This document shows, one piece after another, positions 43,451-54,719 of a DNA stretch of 64,000 nt. The DNA is from Atriophallophorus winterbourni. Its lineage: Eukaryota > Platyhelminthes > Trematoda > Plagiorchiida > Microphallidae. The DNA lies in the NCBI GenBank assembly GCA_013407085.1, contig JACCGJ010023351.1:17507-81506 (forward strand), written 5' to 3'. Position numbers and translations under genes: made by a program. Numbering within the stretch: position 1 is the first letter of the stretch; each line of letters starts with the position of its first letter. Below the pieces are notes generated by a model. It saw only the letters and a list, made by a program, of their open reading frames with translations, did no database searches and had not been told where the DNA came from.

Positions 43451-44452
43451 ATGTCAGTGCCAATGGAATTCGTAGAAAAAGTGCTTTTTAACAGAAGCAG
43501 ATGTTTGAAGAGTTAATACAACGAATGGCATTCCAGACATTCAACAGTCAAAGTTCGGGACAACCAATGGAGAGTCTACTGCAACGGACGTCAGTAGAGC
43601 TGGATCTCCTACAAGAATCATTCAACATTCAGCTGCAATTTATAGAGAAAGTTGCAGTTCATCAAATAAACAGTTCAAGCTCAGAAGAATCAGTTCAAAG
43701 TTCAGTGAATAACGTCGAAGAAATACAGTCGCATCCAGTTAATAAAGTCTAATTTGATTAATTGAAATTGGAAATGCACATAGAAGATGCTACTACAGAA
43801 GATGAGTTACAGTCCCAAAGGAATTATGAGTTTCAGACTAAATTTGAATCAAAGCTGCAGTCCGACCCCGACAGTAAGTTGCAAAAAGTCAGTGAAAAAT
43901 ATCCCAGTGTGATGAAGCATAAACCTGAATCAGGAATGAGAGCACTGATTTCAATCTCAGCCGTAGATGCTTTTCCATACAGCAGGAGAAACAGTAGAGA
44001 ATTAACGTGTAAAAGAACACAACAGAAAAAACCCCGACGTGCATGCTGGCATAGTGGAATGCGGCATTCTGGACGATTTTTTGATACAAGCGCAAAACAT
44101 GCCAGAATTGTGAAATTGTTTGTCATACAGGGAAAAAGTTTGCATTTTCAACGTGACCCAAATTTTTACCGAAGAGAGTAGATGAAGTCATGTACAAGTA
44201 CTGTCAACAAGTACAATGTAGCGAACAAATGTGGACACGCAACGCAAATAAACTCGGTCAACGATATGTAAATTTTAAGTACAAAAAACAATTAAATGCT
44301 ACTCAACGAAAGGCTAGACCCAACAGACTGAAATTCCACCCAGCAACGCGCTACCTAGAGCCATCAGTTTATAAAACGAGAATACGGCCAAACAACAGCA
44401 ACTTAGCTATCGTCGCATGTGTTAATTTTTCTTTTTTTTCAAAAAGGGGAGG
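43451..44452 (+). pseudogene. gag-like ORF, internal region 1
   Basis: Begins ATG at 43451 (MSVPMEFVEKVL), then a frameshift into 43501-43752 (EELIQRMAFQTFNSQSSGQ, a Gln/Glu-rich helix) and, after a stop, 43762-44181. Near the end CWHSGMRHSGRF resembles a CX2CX3H zinc knuckle of flatworm gypsy gags with the second Cys changed to Ser and the last Cys to Phe. The final 200 nt (44200-44440) carry ATRYLEPSVYKTRIRPN, matching the pol end in region 2. Confidence 0.72.
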
Positions 44453-44503
44453 TGTTGTATAGACGCGTAACGAACTATCGATCAACGAACTATCGATATA
44501 ACA
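44453..44503 (+). repeat. Shortened middle LTR
   Basis: It starts TGTTGTATAGACG and ends ATAACA like the full LTRs but is only about 51 bp. It keeps the CGAACTATCGAT motif (duplicated) and lacks the central ~165 bp. It is followed by a primer-binding-like region (ATTGACGAAGGGGTGCGG). Confidence 0.75.
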
Positions 44504-44547
44504 ATTGACGAAGGGGTGCGGAACAATATTTTTTAAATTAGCAAAGT

Positions 44548-45564
44548 ATGTCAGTGCCAATGGAGTTCGTAGAAAAAGTGCTTAATCAACAGAAGTAGAT
44601 GTTTGAAGAGTTAATACAACGAATGGCATTCCAGACATTTAACAGTCAAAGTTCGGGACAATCAATCGAGAGTTTACTGCAACGGACGTCAGTAGCGCTG
44701 GATCTCCTCCAAGAATCATTCAACATTCAGCTGCAATTCGTAGAGAAATTTGCAGTTCATCAAATAAACAGTTCAAACTCAGAAGAATCAGTTCAAAGTT
44801 CAGTGAATAACGTCGAAGAATTACAATCGCATCCAGTTAATGAAGTCTAATTTGATTAATTGAAATTGGAAATGCATATAGAAGATGCTACTACAGAAGA
44901 TGAGTTCCAGTCCCAAAGGAATTATGAGTTTCAGGCTAAATTTGAATCAAAGCTGCAGTCCGACCCCGACAGTAAGTTGCAAAAATTCAGTGAAAAATGT
45001 CCGAGTGTGATGAAGCATAAACCTGAATCAGGAATGAAAGCACAACGTACACTGCCTTCAATTTCAGACGCAGATGCTGTTCAACACAGCAAGAAAATCA
45101 GTAGAAAATTAACTGGTCACAGAATACGACAAAACAAAGCCCGTGATATCATGTTTGAATTTCGACAGAAAGGGGATGTTGAACAGTTTAACCAGAAACA
45201 TTATGTAATCAATTGTGTGAAAACTGTTCTTCCGAGTTACGCATACCGGCGGTTCATAAAACTGTTGACTGCACGACACCAGGAATATAATTACAGAATT
45301 GAACCTCAATTGAACAAACACCGTGGTGCAAAACTGAAAATACTTTCTATTGAGAATCAAGTTTATGTAAAAAACATACGACACAATAAGCATTACTGCC
45401 TGCTGGGAGCAATATTTGAGAAAGTTGGAAATGCTCTACCCAACGGCCTCATCAATCATCCAGCAACGCGTTTCCTAAAGCCCTCAATTTATGAAACGAG
45501 AATCCGGCCAAAGATCACCTGCTTAGCAATCGTCCCATGTGTTCATTTTTTCAAAAAGGGGAGG
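44548..45564 (+). pseudogene. gag/pol-end fusion, internal region 2
   Basis: ATG at 44548 (MSVPMEFVEKVLNQQK then TAG), open 44599-44850, stop, open 44860-45633. The first ~430 nt of coding match region 1 at about 95%. After about 45060 it diverges: instead of a zinc knuckle it carries HQEYNYRIEPQLNKHRGAKLKIL and NQVYVKNIRHNKHYCLLGAIFEKVGNAL, a GPY/F-like integrase C-terminal module, then ATRFLKPSIYETRIRP. So gag is fused to the pol end by an internal deletion of most of pol. Confidence 0.75.
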
Positions 45565-45781
45565 TGTTTTATAGACGGCGAACGAACTATCGATCAACCA
45601 TCAATCACGATCAATCGTAAGTGCATATTGTGATTATTGTTCAGTGTACAAACATTGTGATATTCACTCGCTCCCTGATATTGTGATATTCATTCATTCG
45701 GTTAATACACGAGTTCGAGTTCGGTTGTGTTTTCTGTCGAACCCACGGCTGGGCCAGTGCAATACTCTTACAGTTATAACA
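45565..45781 (+). repeat. Right LTR
   Basis: TGTTTTATAG...TTATAACA, 217 bp, nearly identical to the left LTR. Preceded by the polypurine tract at 45553-45564. Confidence 0.88.
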
Positions 45782-46169
45782 GATATTCAATTGGATTTCT
45801 GAATGCATGCCAAGTTTTTTGCAATCTCTTTCAAATTAATACACACAAAATGCACTTTTGTTTGCTATAGCCCATCTTTTCCGATATATAATGATTAATT
45901 AATTAGCAGCAATGTTTACAAATATTTCTTGGCATGTGCCTAGAAAAAATGATCGTGTTTCACTGTCCGCCTTCATGTTGCGGTACCGAAATACGCTCAA
46001 GCCGAAGGCTTACTTCATATTGATCTATGGACTCTACTTTTCGCCACATAGTTGCTTCAGGTGTCTGAAAAGTATGCTACATGTAAGTAAAGGACTCACC
46101 CACTTGCAACACATTCCTCGTTGTTGTCAACCATATGAGCATGCCACCTGAAATTTCGCACTCATCAAG
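45782..46169. other. No gene seen
   Basis: Flank of the LTR element. A short open frame (45912-46151) lacks motifs. Confidence 0.4.
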
Positions 46170-47640
46170 TTTTACTATCATTCAATTACATTAGATTTAT
46201 ATAGTCTTAAAAGTATAAAGCACTTCAAAAACTACAGAATAATATTAGAAATAACATTAGCATAGAACACAAATAAGTGGATTTGTTTGCCTACTAAGCA
46301 GTCCAAGAATCGGTCAAAAATCCAAATGGCAAAAATAGTCTTGGATTGCTGGGATGACAAATTTATATGCATGGTGTTAAGATGTATATAATCATTTGAT
46401 GCACCGCTTAAGGGTCCAAAAACATCAAGACTTCACTTGAACATTTACCGATTTGTTGATATTACAACAATATTGGGTAGATTGTTACAAGTAAATCAAA
46501 TTCGCACGGCAAAAAATGTCGTCTACATTTGAGACACGAGTGATGGACATTTAGATTAAATTTGTGAGCTCTTATAATATGCGAGCACTGTAGATTGAAT
46601 AAACGTTTTAAAGGGTGATTTGTGGTATTCAAAATATGGGACAGCAAAATCAAACCCTCCTGGAGAGGAAGACAAGTATAATCGAATGAATTCATCGTTT
46701 TGATTCGCTCATTGTATAATTTTCAAATGCGTCCGGCGGCAAATTTGGTATTTCCACAGTATACTCTTTCGAAAGTCGCAACATCTGTTTTCAGGCCATG
46801 ACGACCATGATTGAACGGCGTATTTAATCGTTTCGGTATTTACAATGCTTAAAAATTTGTTTTAAAAACCTAACAAAAATTATCTGAGGAGTAAATGAGT
46901 GTGAGGTTTTTTGCGATAGATAGAGTTGATGTGGCTCGACATCCCTCAGGGTGTTTTTTCATAACACACCTGAGTCCTTTAGTATCATGCTCCACGATAC
47001 GCTGTTTGTACCAAGAAAATACTTGAACTCAACATATTCTCTAATTTTTAAAATGTGACTTCTTCTGAAATTTGGTAAATGGCGATTTTCTGGCGACCAA
47101 ACTTGGAGGTTCTCCAGATCCTTCTTGTTCGTGTCTCAGTCTTGCTGATTATTTATTGTCCACCGCAGTTCCATATCTTTCGCGAACTGTATGATCTCAC
47201 ATTCTATCATAGCCGTTATGTCATTGGCAAAAATTGCTATGAGGATTGCTTCGAGGACGTAACTTCTGCGGCAGTCAATTTGTTTAGGCTACCGGCTTTG
47301 ATGAAGCACTGTCCAGTGGGACATCAACATGCCGATCAGTCATGTAATTTTCTAATCAGTTTAACAGGATTCCAGCGGCTTTACACCATTTCAGTTTCTG
47401 CAATATAATACTGTGGTTCACACAGTCAAAGGATTTCGACATAACGAGGTAACAAACATGGATATGTTATCCAACATATACTGCTTGAGTCTAATCGTCG
47501 AGTGTGAACTGAATGTTAGTATGGCAGGAGTATCCCTTTTTGAAATCGCCATTTCCTATAGAAAATAGCCTTTTTGTTTGAGGTATTTGCTGAGTTTGTT
47601 CGCCACGATGATTGACTAGGATATATTGTATTTATCAAAT
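46170..47640 (-). pseudogene. CR1-like retrotransposon, RT second half to 3' end
   Basis: Minus-strand copy homologous to both 12991-13800 (RT; shared GTGGCTCGACATCCCT at 46930 and 13090) and 22622-22915 (3' UTR). From 47640 down: decayed QHGF/motif A/motif B region, FADD region lost, KDLGV-like block near 46975, AVQSWSPW-like block (46800), NTTNHPLKRLFNLQ (46590-46640), CRRHFLPCEF, then the 3' UTR 46180-46460. No 3' tail repeat is clear. It shows that the 12.5-19.3 kb element and the 22.6 kb UTR belong to related subfamilies. Confidence 0.75.
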
Positions 47641-47768
47641 CGAAATTTAACGTTTGGCAAACTGACGCGCTTATTCGAACTCTGAAATTAAATCAACACC
47701 AAAAGTAGCTGCATTTAGTTTGAACTTGTTGAAAAACAACCTACCTTTTTAACTTCAATTTGTTGAAG

Positions 47769-47836
47769 AGTTCGTCTCGTTGCTGGATTGGAGGAGTTTA
47801 TTGAAGCTGAGAAAATCTACAAAACTAGAGTTCTCG
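47769..47836 (+). CDS. 68-nt micro-exon, copy 1 of duplicated exon pair
   Basis: The exon lies between an acceptor (TTTGTTGAAG) and a GTGAGT donor at 47837. It reads (x)VRLVAGLEEFIEAEKIYKTRVL with one base left at each end. It aligns without gaps, base for base in length, with the micro-exon at 52189-52256 (shared LV-G pattern, both 68 nt, both with GTGAGTCA donors). The function of the protein is unknown to me. Confidence 0.55.
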
Positions 47837-48671
47837 GTGAGTCATCATTGTGATCTTTTAAATTATGTCTTGATTCTGGGTGGGCAGTTTTATAATAATG
47901 TTTAAACTTTCAGTTGAGAAAATTTTACAAATGCGATTTAACATATTCACCCTGTGTTCTTAGAACTCATTCGGGTTCCTCTTTTCCTCAACTTACGCAA
48001 ACAACAGCGGTATAGAAAACATGTACAATATATCTGATAGTTGATTTTACATGGTTTGGGAAGCTTATAAACAAAAGCTGATCCTTTACGTGTTAATCCA
48101 AGCGCACAAACTCGTAACTATCCTGCTAATATTAGATTGAGATTTGAAAAGGCGTAATAATTCTGGAAAGAATTTTGTTAAAGCAATCTGAGCTGAGACC
48201 CTGCTGACACTGATTCGTGAAATGACTTAATTAGATTGGCATAAGTCATTAACAAAGAGCCCATTTTCTGTTAAGATGAAAAAATTGACCCCGTCAAATA
48301 TCAGAGGTATTAAAAGAAGAACTCCTTGTAGTGATGAAAATCTATTTCGTTTCCCAATCAATCTCTCTATCAAATCAATTTTAACCATTTCGATATTCCG
48401 AAACTCTTGCGTAATCCAATATAGATCGAGTACGTGACCATTCTTGGAAATTCAACATCAGCAACTTCATGTGAACACTGAGACAAATGAACGGAACCAA
48501 AATATAGAACTAAAGATCATCTCTGACATAAACGAGGTGGGATTCAGTTTCAGATTTTGTCATCAAAAGGAAAGATTGTACTTGAGTACACAAAAAAATA
48601 CGGATGTTTTCAGTTGATATCTATATTTACTGCATTCCAGCAACTAACTTATTATTTTTAAACGAACGCAG

Positions 48672-48859
48672 AGGCGGTAACGGTGGCCAAGGACATGAAT
48701 GACGTTAAAAAACGAGAAAATCGGTTGCATTTTCTGATGCTTCTTCTGGAATTACGCACCGAATTCGTACATGCAGATCTCGCCGTATATGTGGAAAAAA
48801 TGAATGATACTTTTGCGGAGAGTTCTTACGCGATAACTCAAGACTCAATCTTTCAGCGT
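48672..48859 (+). CDS. 188-nt exon, copy 1 of duplicated exon pair
   Basis: The acceptor AACGCAG is at 48671 and the donor GTAAGT at 48860. Two leading bases complete the split codon from the 68-nt exon, then 62 codons: a charged helix (KDMNDVKKRENRLHFLMLLLELRT) and FVHADLAVYVEKMNDTF, ending in phase 0. It aligns with 54230-54414 (ESRINF..KLRVLRS.LVDHELVLYVEKLNQT). No known domain recognised; predicted mostly helical. No signal peptide or membrane segment here. Confidence 0.6.
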
Positions 48860-49329
48860 GTAAGTCCGGGAAGATTGAATGAAAACGTTTGCCTTATGCA
48901 ATTATGGTTTGTGTGGCCAAGCATTTTTCACAAGCGCTACCGCTGTGAACCTTTGTTTTCATTCAGATCAGTAAGGTACCTCAAGATAAATTGTCATTTT
49001 CATTCCCACCTCGATCCTGTGGGAATGAAATGTATGAAAACCTATGAAATCGTCTTCAAATATTCTTGGACTAATACTATGTTGACCTGTTTTTGTACTC
49101 CATGAGAAAACGAGTATTATTCAGTATTATTCAGTATTCTGACTATTGATGAGCCTTCGAATTGCAATGCAAATCTCTGTTTCATTCGTGTAGATGACTT
49201 GTTGATAGACACACAGATTATTAGGTGAATTAGCATGGCGTTCATCATATCGTTATCATAGTACTCTGAGGATTGCGGCCAACAAAAATTGATTGTCAAG
49301 AAAAATTTAAGAGTATACGTGCCTGCTTC

Positions 49330-49760
49330 AAAATGCTTTACTTTACGGCAGTGTAGTCTGGACAGTCCGCGCTAGGCATAAACGGAAGACGAATGATTTT
49401 AATTTAAGAAGAATCCGCTGTATCTTGAACATACCGTGCATGTAAAAAATAACGAATGCTGCGGTGCTTTCAGAAGCTGGTGTGCTGAGCAGGTTCACTC
49501 ATTTTCGATATTGTAGACTAAACTAGATGTGTACAGTGTGAGGAATGAAGAAATTGTCCCAGTTCGAAATATCTCCTCGATTGTGATTTGTAATCTGGAA
49601 GTCGATATTTGGGCAGTAGAAACTTATCGTACGAAGTCGTTTGAAAAAGGAGATATGAACGTTATTCATATTTATACTACAATTCGGAAAAATCATGCAC
49701 TCGATTACTCATTTTGGAGACAATGTGTAAAGCGTCATCCTAAATTTCAAGAAGGTTGAG
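49330..49760 (+). pseudogene. RTE-like RT C-terminal remnant (in intron)
   Basis: The plus strand reads ALLYGSVVWTVRARHKRKTNDFNLRRIRCILNIPCM, then NAAVLSEAGVLSRFTHFR (the LLYG-E-W-T...LN-F...LR-IL-I and T-VL--AG--S--TL blocks of such RTs). After a shift the open frame 49529-49759 reads DYSFWRQCVKRHPKF near its end (cf. DR-x-W-R-x-x-V). It sits between the two duplicated exon modules. Confidence 0.62.
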
Positions 49761-52188
49761 TGCTGATCTCGATCGCAAATAGTATACCATACTGTGAGCG
49801 TTCAAATGCCGTTGTTCAACTGAGTACTGCATATCGGTGTGACCTGAAATGCAGATATTGTTCATCCAAAATCCAGCTTCTTGGTAATTCTTAAAGTTGT
49901 GGTGTATTGAATCATCATGCTCTTGTTATATACTTTCGTGATTTTTATATTTTTGATGTAGAGTCCCGATGAATGCAGAACTCATGTAGCACAGTGTACA
50001 GAATCACGGACATATTTGAGTAAATATGGTGAATGAAGGTGAAGAAAAAGCTGTCCAGTATTTGAATTTCTGTGTAGTGTTTCGTTTTTTGATGAACAGT
50101 CGTAGATAACCACCAGGAGACGAGTACATGAGGAGGGTTCGGACTGCGACAGGGTTCAGGTTATGGAGGTTTAACACCCACATGGAGCCAAGCGCTCATT
50201 GCGTGCTCCAAGAGACAGATGTTTGTAAGAAAAAGAAGAAACCTGATTGTAATTACATAGAAAAGTGTCGTTTATTTAAACATCCAAATCATTTCAGCAT
50301 TCTCAGACGGGAAACACCACGGCAATGTTCGCAAAGTTATTCAAGGCCAATTTCTATAACATCTTATTCGGTGTTGTCCAGTACACAAAATATGTAATCT
50401 AAGAAGTTGAAATCTGTAAACCTTTTATTTGCAGAATTATGGAGGCAGAAGTTCGGAAAGATGGTGTGTTATAATCTGGCAAGCGCAGAGCGGATCGAAC
50501 GAGGTGATGTATTCTTGTGAAAAGCAGAATCTGACAAACAAAACAATGTCGACTTTCACGCTTGGGAAATCCGAGTGTTTCGAGGAAGAGAATTTTTGGT
50601 AAAATGGACCTTTGGAAGCTGGAGGATTGTACCAGTAAACTCTTGTTTCGATTGACGGTTAATTGTTAACTTGATATGAAGTTAGCTTTTATGGGATAAG
50701 TACAGAGCGACATTATGAATAACCGAACGAATAACTCGTTGGCTTGGTATTAAGATGGCTCCGTGTTAAATTCCGGATCCGGGCATGTAAATGCACTGTT
50801 CATGATTTATAATAAGAACCACATTCAGTGTAGAGTGCTTATTTATATGGACTTCCCAATGACATTTGAAGCAAACCTTTGGTTATTATCAGTCTATAAA
50901 TAAGAATCATGGAGCATGTTCCATTTTTAATTATATTACTTACTAAAGTAACCTTATCGTATGTTAATGTGAATCCTACACGTTGAACTGTTTTACCGGA
51001 AAATGACTTGAAAATTTAATCAAGGACAAATATATTTTCAATGAATCACGCATTACTAAGTTTGATTGTTATGAGTTTGAGTTTTAAAATTCACACGTAG
51101 ATGATCATCACTTTACAAGAATTCCTACTGATAGTTTCAGAAAGAACAATTCGATGTTATATTTTAGGCCCAGGTGATGCAAGACCCAAAGCAATTCATT
51201 GGTCATTTAGATTATTTGAACCGCCAGGACGTGGATCTCGGTATGCGAACGTCACTAATCATCTGAGGTCGGATGAAACGTTAGTTTCCTATTGTTATGA
51301 CCGAAATCATTAGTTGACTATTTTGATACGTTCAGAAAATAATATCTAATTTGGGTTGGTAGTCAATTATTAGAACCTTCTTTGACGATATCAATTTTAC
51401 TCGCGTTCGATCGGTATTGAATACTGTTATTAAGTGTATTTTAAGTTTATTTGAAGCTATTGACTACGCGATTAATTTAGACGGTATATAGTAGCCAAAT
51501 TTTCATTTAAATCTCATCGACAAATATGAAGTCTAAGGTGTTAGCATTCAAATTAATTTGGACATCATATAACCAAGATGATTAGTTCGGGAACAAACCT
51601 CTGCTGAGATCAAGTATCAGATACCCTAAACAAACAAAGATTAATAACAAATTACTGCATGCTACTGCGCAGGTCGTGGGGTGCCTACAAAAATTGAATT
51701 GTATTCAACATGCTCAATATTCAGGCTTCAAGAAGTTATGATTATAATCGTTAGAATAAATGTCGTATAATTATTTAGATATGAAACAGGGTTGTTTGTT
51801 AGAATTAATACGTATAAATATATCCAGTTTGTTTCTTAGAATCCTTTCGAAGATGATTGTATAACATCTGATCATTAGCAGTTTCACAAGAGACAAACAC
51901 AAAATGGATAGATAAACTGACTTCGGTTTCGGTGCGAGAGTGGACTATTCAATGCTAGTGTGAACGCTCGTGAATCCATGTCATTTTGGTAGCCTTGAAG
52001 CACTAATTGAAGACATCCATGAGTGAAACACATTATTGACAAGCTCATTATAAGAATGATGCGACAATTAAAAGATCGGAAAATGTGTTTGTTTGATGTT
52101 CCGTTTTGTTGGATTTATTCAGTATAATTGTGTAAATTGATATTTGGACAATTGCTGTAAGATTGAAAATTTTCATTTTTATTACAAG
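49761..52188. other. No gene seen; probable intron
   Basis: AT-rich DNA between the exon modules. Because exon copy 1 ends in phase 0 and the second micro-exon needs two preceding bases, at least one more exon should lie here if both modules are one gene. A weak candidate follows the TTATTTGCAG acceptor at 50434. Other frames have no support. Confidence 0.35.
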
Positions 52189-52256
52189 AATTCAGTTGGT
52201 GTCTGGGATGAAACATTCTGTTGGATCACCGAAGCTTCATCGAATGAAGGCGTATG
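52189..52256 (+). CDS. 68-nt micro-exon, copy 2 of duplicated exon pair
   Basis: Acceptor ATTACAAG at 52188, donor GTGAGT at 52257. In the phase used by copy 1 it reads (x)IQLVSGMKHSVGSPKLHRMKAY, sharing length, phase and LV-G spacing with 47769-47836. Its last base plus the first two of 54230-54414 give a Gly codon, keeping frame into the next exon. Confidence 0.55.
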
Positions 52257-53984
52257 GTGAGTCACTTGGGTATATTTCTAATTCACACATTGATTTTTAG
52301 ATTTGTGGTTTAAATGTTTAATACTCGCGACTACTTGTGAGTAGTAATTTTGTGTATACTCACGACATCGATAATTTGAGGTGGTTTAATCGGACAGTAT
52401 CATATTTGCTTAGATCAACATGTGACGCTGTTAATTAGACTATTAAAATCATAACATTTCATGGAGGCACATATAACCTATATTCGCTTTAATTTAACAA
52501 CCAGGAATCTATATATCCCGATTGCACTTCTTTGTGCATGGCAAAGCCGAGTGGTTCATAACATTGCAACAACGAAGTGTGACCTCGTATGTTAAACGTA
52601 ATTTTTATCTGTTCGTGTTGCAAAAACGTGTGAAACCTTCAGTTGTAAACAATGATTCAGTTAATTTTCAAATTTGTGTTAATTTACGATCATTGGCATA
52701 CATGCGCAACTTTTTTACCATGCCTCAACTGTTTCATGCTTATGCGGATACTTATCTTGATGTCCTTACCTGATGAGTGAAAATAAGACGAAACCAGTCG
52801 TAAGGTGTGTATGTGATGGAAATGCATGCAAATTAGCTTTTTTGCATGATGATGTGTTTGAACATTATATATATCGTTTTGGATACATGTGATTGTTCAG
52901 GTTGGTGTTATCAACCTCATCCAACAATGGCATACAAGAGCACATTTTTCATTACTACACTGTTCCAAGTGCATGGTGATCCTAGTCCTACTATCCCTAG
53001 TCGATGAGTGTAAACCACAACGAACCGGTTTTGGCTTGCGTGTGATGAAAATAGAAGCAATAGTAATAGTAAATGTAATTCATAAATAATCCTCTAACTA
53101 GATAAGTTTAATCTAGACAACAGTTTTGAGACGGAGATGCTTATTCTAGTTGGATCAAAGCAATGGTTATAAGTTTTGATCAGAATATGTAGTACATTTT
53201 ATTGCACCGAGACAAAATATATGTAATAATAATACTGAAGATGTCACGCAACTTAACGAATAGAATGTTGTCTCAAATTACGTTCTCGGATAAAGTTCGC
53301 TATATAGCGAGTTCTCACCGGAAACGGCGTCTACACAATGGAATAACATTAACAAATTGTTCAATTAATTGATAAGTGCACAATTATTAACAGCGCTGCA
53401 GGATAAACTCTAAACATTATCACTGAGATATTGAGCACCAATGATGTAAAATCTAGCTTACGTAACTTATCCGAATGTTTTACTTCTGCGATTTGTGTGA
53501 AGTTGAGTAAACTGCCATAATCAGTAACGACAGATTTCGCCGTTTACCATTAGTGCACCGAATAATCGTAATCCCATTGACAGCAAAGTAGGCTCAAGCT
53601 AAACACAATTAAGGATTGATTTCTTAGAATGGAAACCTTTTGTTTCTGATGAAGCAGCTAACGAAATTAGGCATTGAGCCGTTGAAAAATGGCTTCAGCT
53701 AGTTGTTCGGAGACAGACGTGATATACTCATTTTCTTATAGAAGCTTGCTTACGATCGATCGATTCAAATTAAGTAAACCAATTTAATCCGCATAGATTA
53801 TTTAAGGAAATGCTAGATTGATATTTTTGGAATTTGATAGATTCATGATATATTTATAGCGTGTATCCAACTGAAATTTTCTGTTTCGAGCTGCAAATTT
53901 GTAACTAGATTTCAGCAATGTAATGAAACATGTGCTTGACCGATCGCGGAATAATAATCATCAAAACATAAGTTTTTAATGATT

Positions 53985-54112
53985 CGGTGAGAGCAGTTTA
54001 TTGGTAACGTTTCTCTTCTGATACTGGCGCTTCTTCGTGCCAACCTTATTCTGACTAAACTTCTGAGTCAGAAGGGAAACATTACCAATGAACTACTCTC
54101 ACCGATCGTAAC
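53985..54112. repeat. Inverted repeat related to PLE hammerhead ends
   Basis: Two ~41-nt arms (about 53985-54024 and 54062-54107) share GATCGGTGAGAG-AGTT-ATTGGTAA-GTTTC in inverted orientation at about 85%. The right arm also matches the PLE sequence at 8375-8428, including CTTCTG/CAGAAG and GAAAC-TTACC. The core there reads CTGACTA (G8 lost), so any ribozyme is dead. It looks like two PLE ends joined head to head. Confidence 0.7.
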
Positions 54113-54229
54113 TAGACATCTTTTTTAAAACCAAGACAATTACATGGACCGTTTTAATTTATCAACGGAAACGGTCAATCTAACTGATTTAAAAACTAAT
54201 TAATACGTGCTATCAATTCACCTTTCCAG

Positions 54230-54414
54230 GTAGCACTGCAATTCCAGCGTTCTTCAATAATATTGCCGTGGAGGAATCCCGGATCAACTTTAAGACCAAA
54301 CTTCGTGTTTTACGCTCTTCGTTGGTTGATCACGAACTTGTTTTGTATGTGGAAAAATTAAATCAGACCATTATCATGATGAATAACCCGACACTAGTCA
54401 CAACTTGCAAACAT
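54230..54414 (+). CDS. 185-nt exon, copy 2 of duplicated exon pair
   Basis: Acceptor CTTTCCAG ends at 54229, donor GTAGTT at 54415. Two leading bases then 61 codons: STAIPAFFNNIAVEESRINFKTK, LRVLRSSLVDHELVLYVEKLNQT, ending TTCKH in phase 0. It is one codon shorter than 48672-48859 with the same phases at both ends, and the VEK-N-T core is conserved. The donor is weaker than in copy 1. The same frame runs on to a stop at 54446, so it could also be a terminal exon. Confidence 0.58.
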
Positions 54415-54719
54415 GTAGTTACATTACATAAAGGGGGTGCACATTAAAAGTTTGTTTTTGGCTTCGTAATATGTGGTGCCTTGAAACAGAATAAGTTACC
54501 CAATAATGATAAAGACTTGTGCAAGTATAATATTACGAAGTGGTTGGTAAAAAAATTAAACTATCAATTTCGGATTGCATTATTATAAATTCACATTTAA
54601 TATTTTTCTATTTTTTTTCGACTTTATCTAATAACAGTTAATTCACATTCAAACATTGTTTACCACACAAACATAATTATAAAACTCAGAGAAACTATTA
54701 TTTATTTTCCGTAATTGAA

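Larger units (their letters stand above)
43213..45781 (+). mobile_element. Non-autonomous LTR retrotransposon, three-LTR tandem
   Basis: LTRs at 43213-43429 and 45565-45781 (217 bp each, starting TG and ending CA, more than 90% identical) enclose two internal regions of about 1 kb separated by a shortened LTR (44453-44503). Flanks GATAC (43208-43212) and GATAT (45782-45786) fit a 5-bp target duplication with one change. A purine tract (AAAAAGGGGAGG) precedes the middle and right LTRs. Each internal region carries a gag-like start, and the second also has an integrase C-terminus; there is no protease, RT or integrase core, so it depends on a helper. The three-LTR form suggests unequal recombination between two copies. 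Confidence 0.85.
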
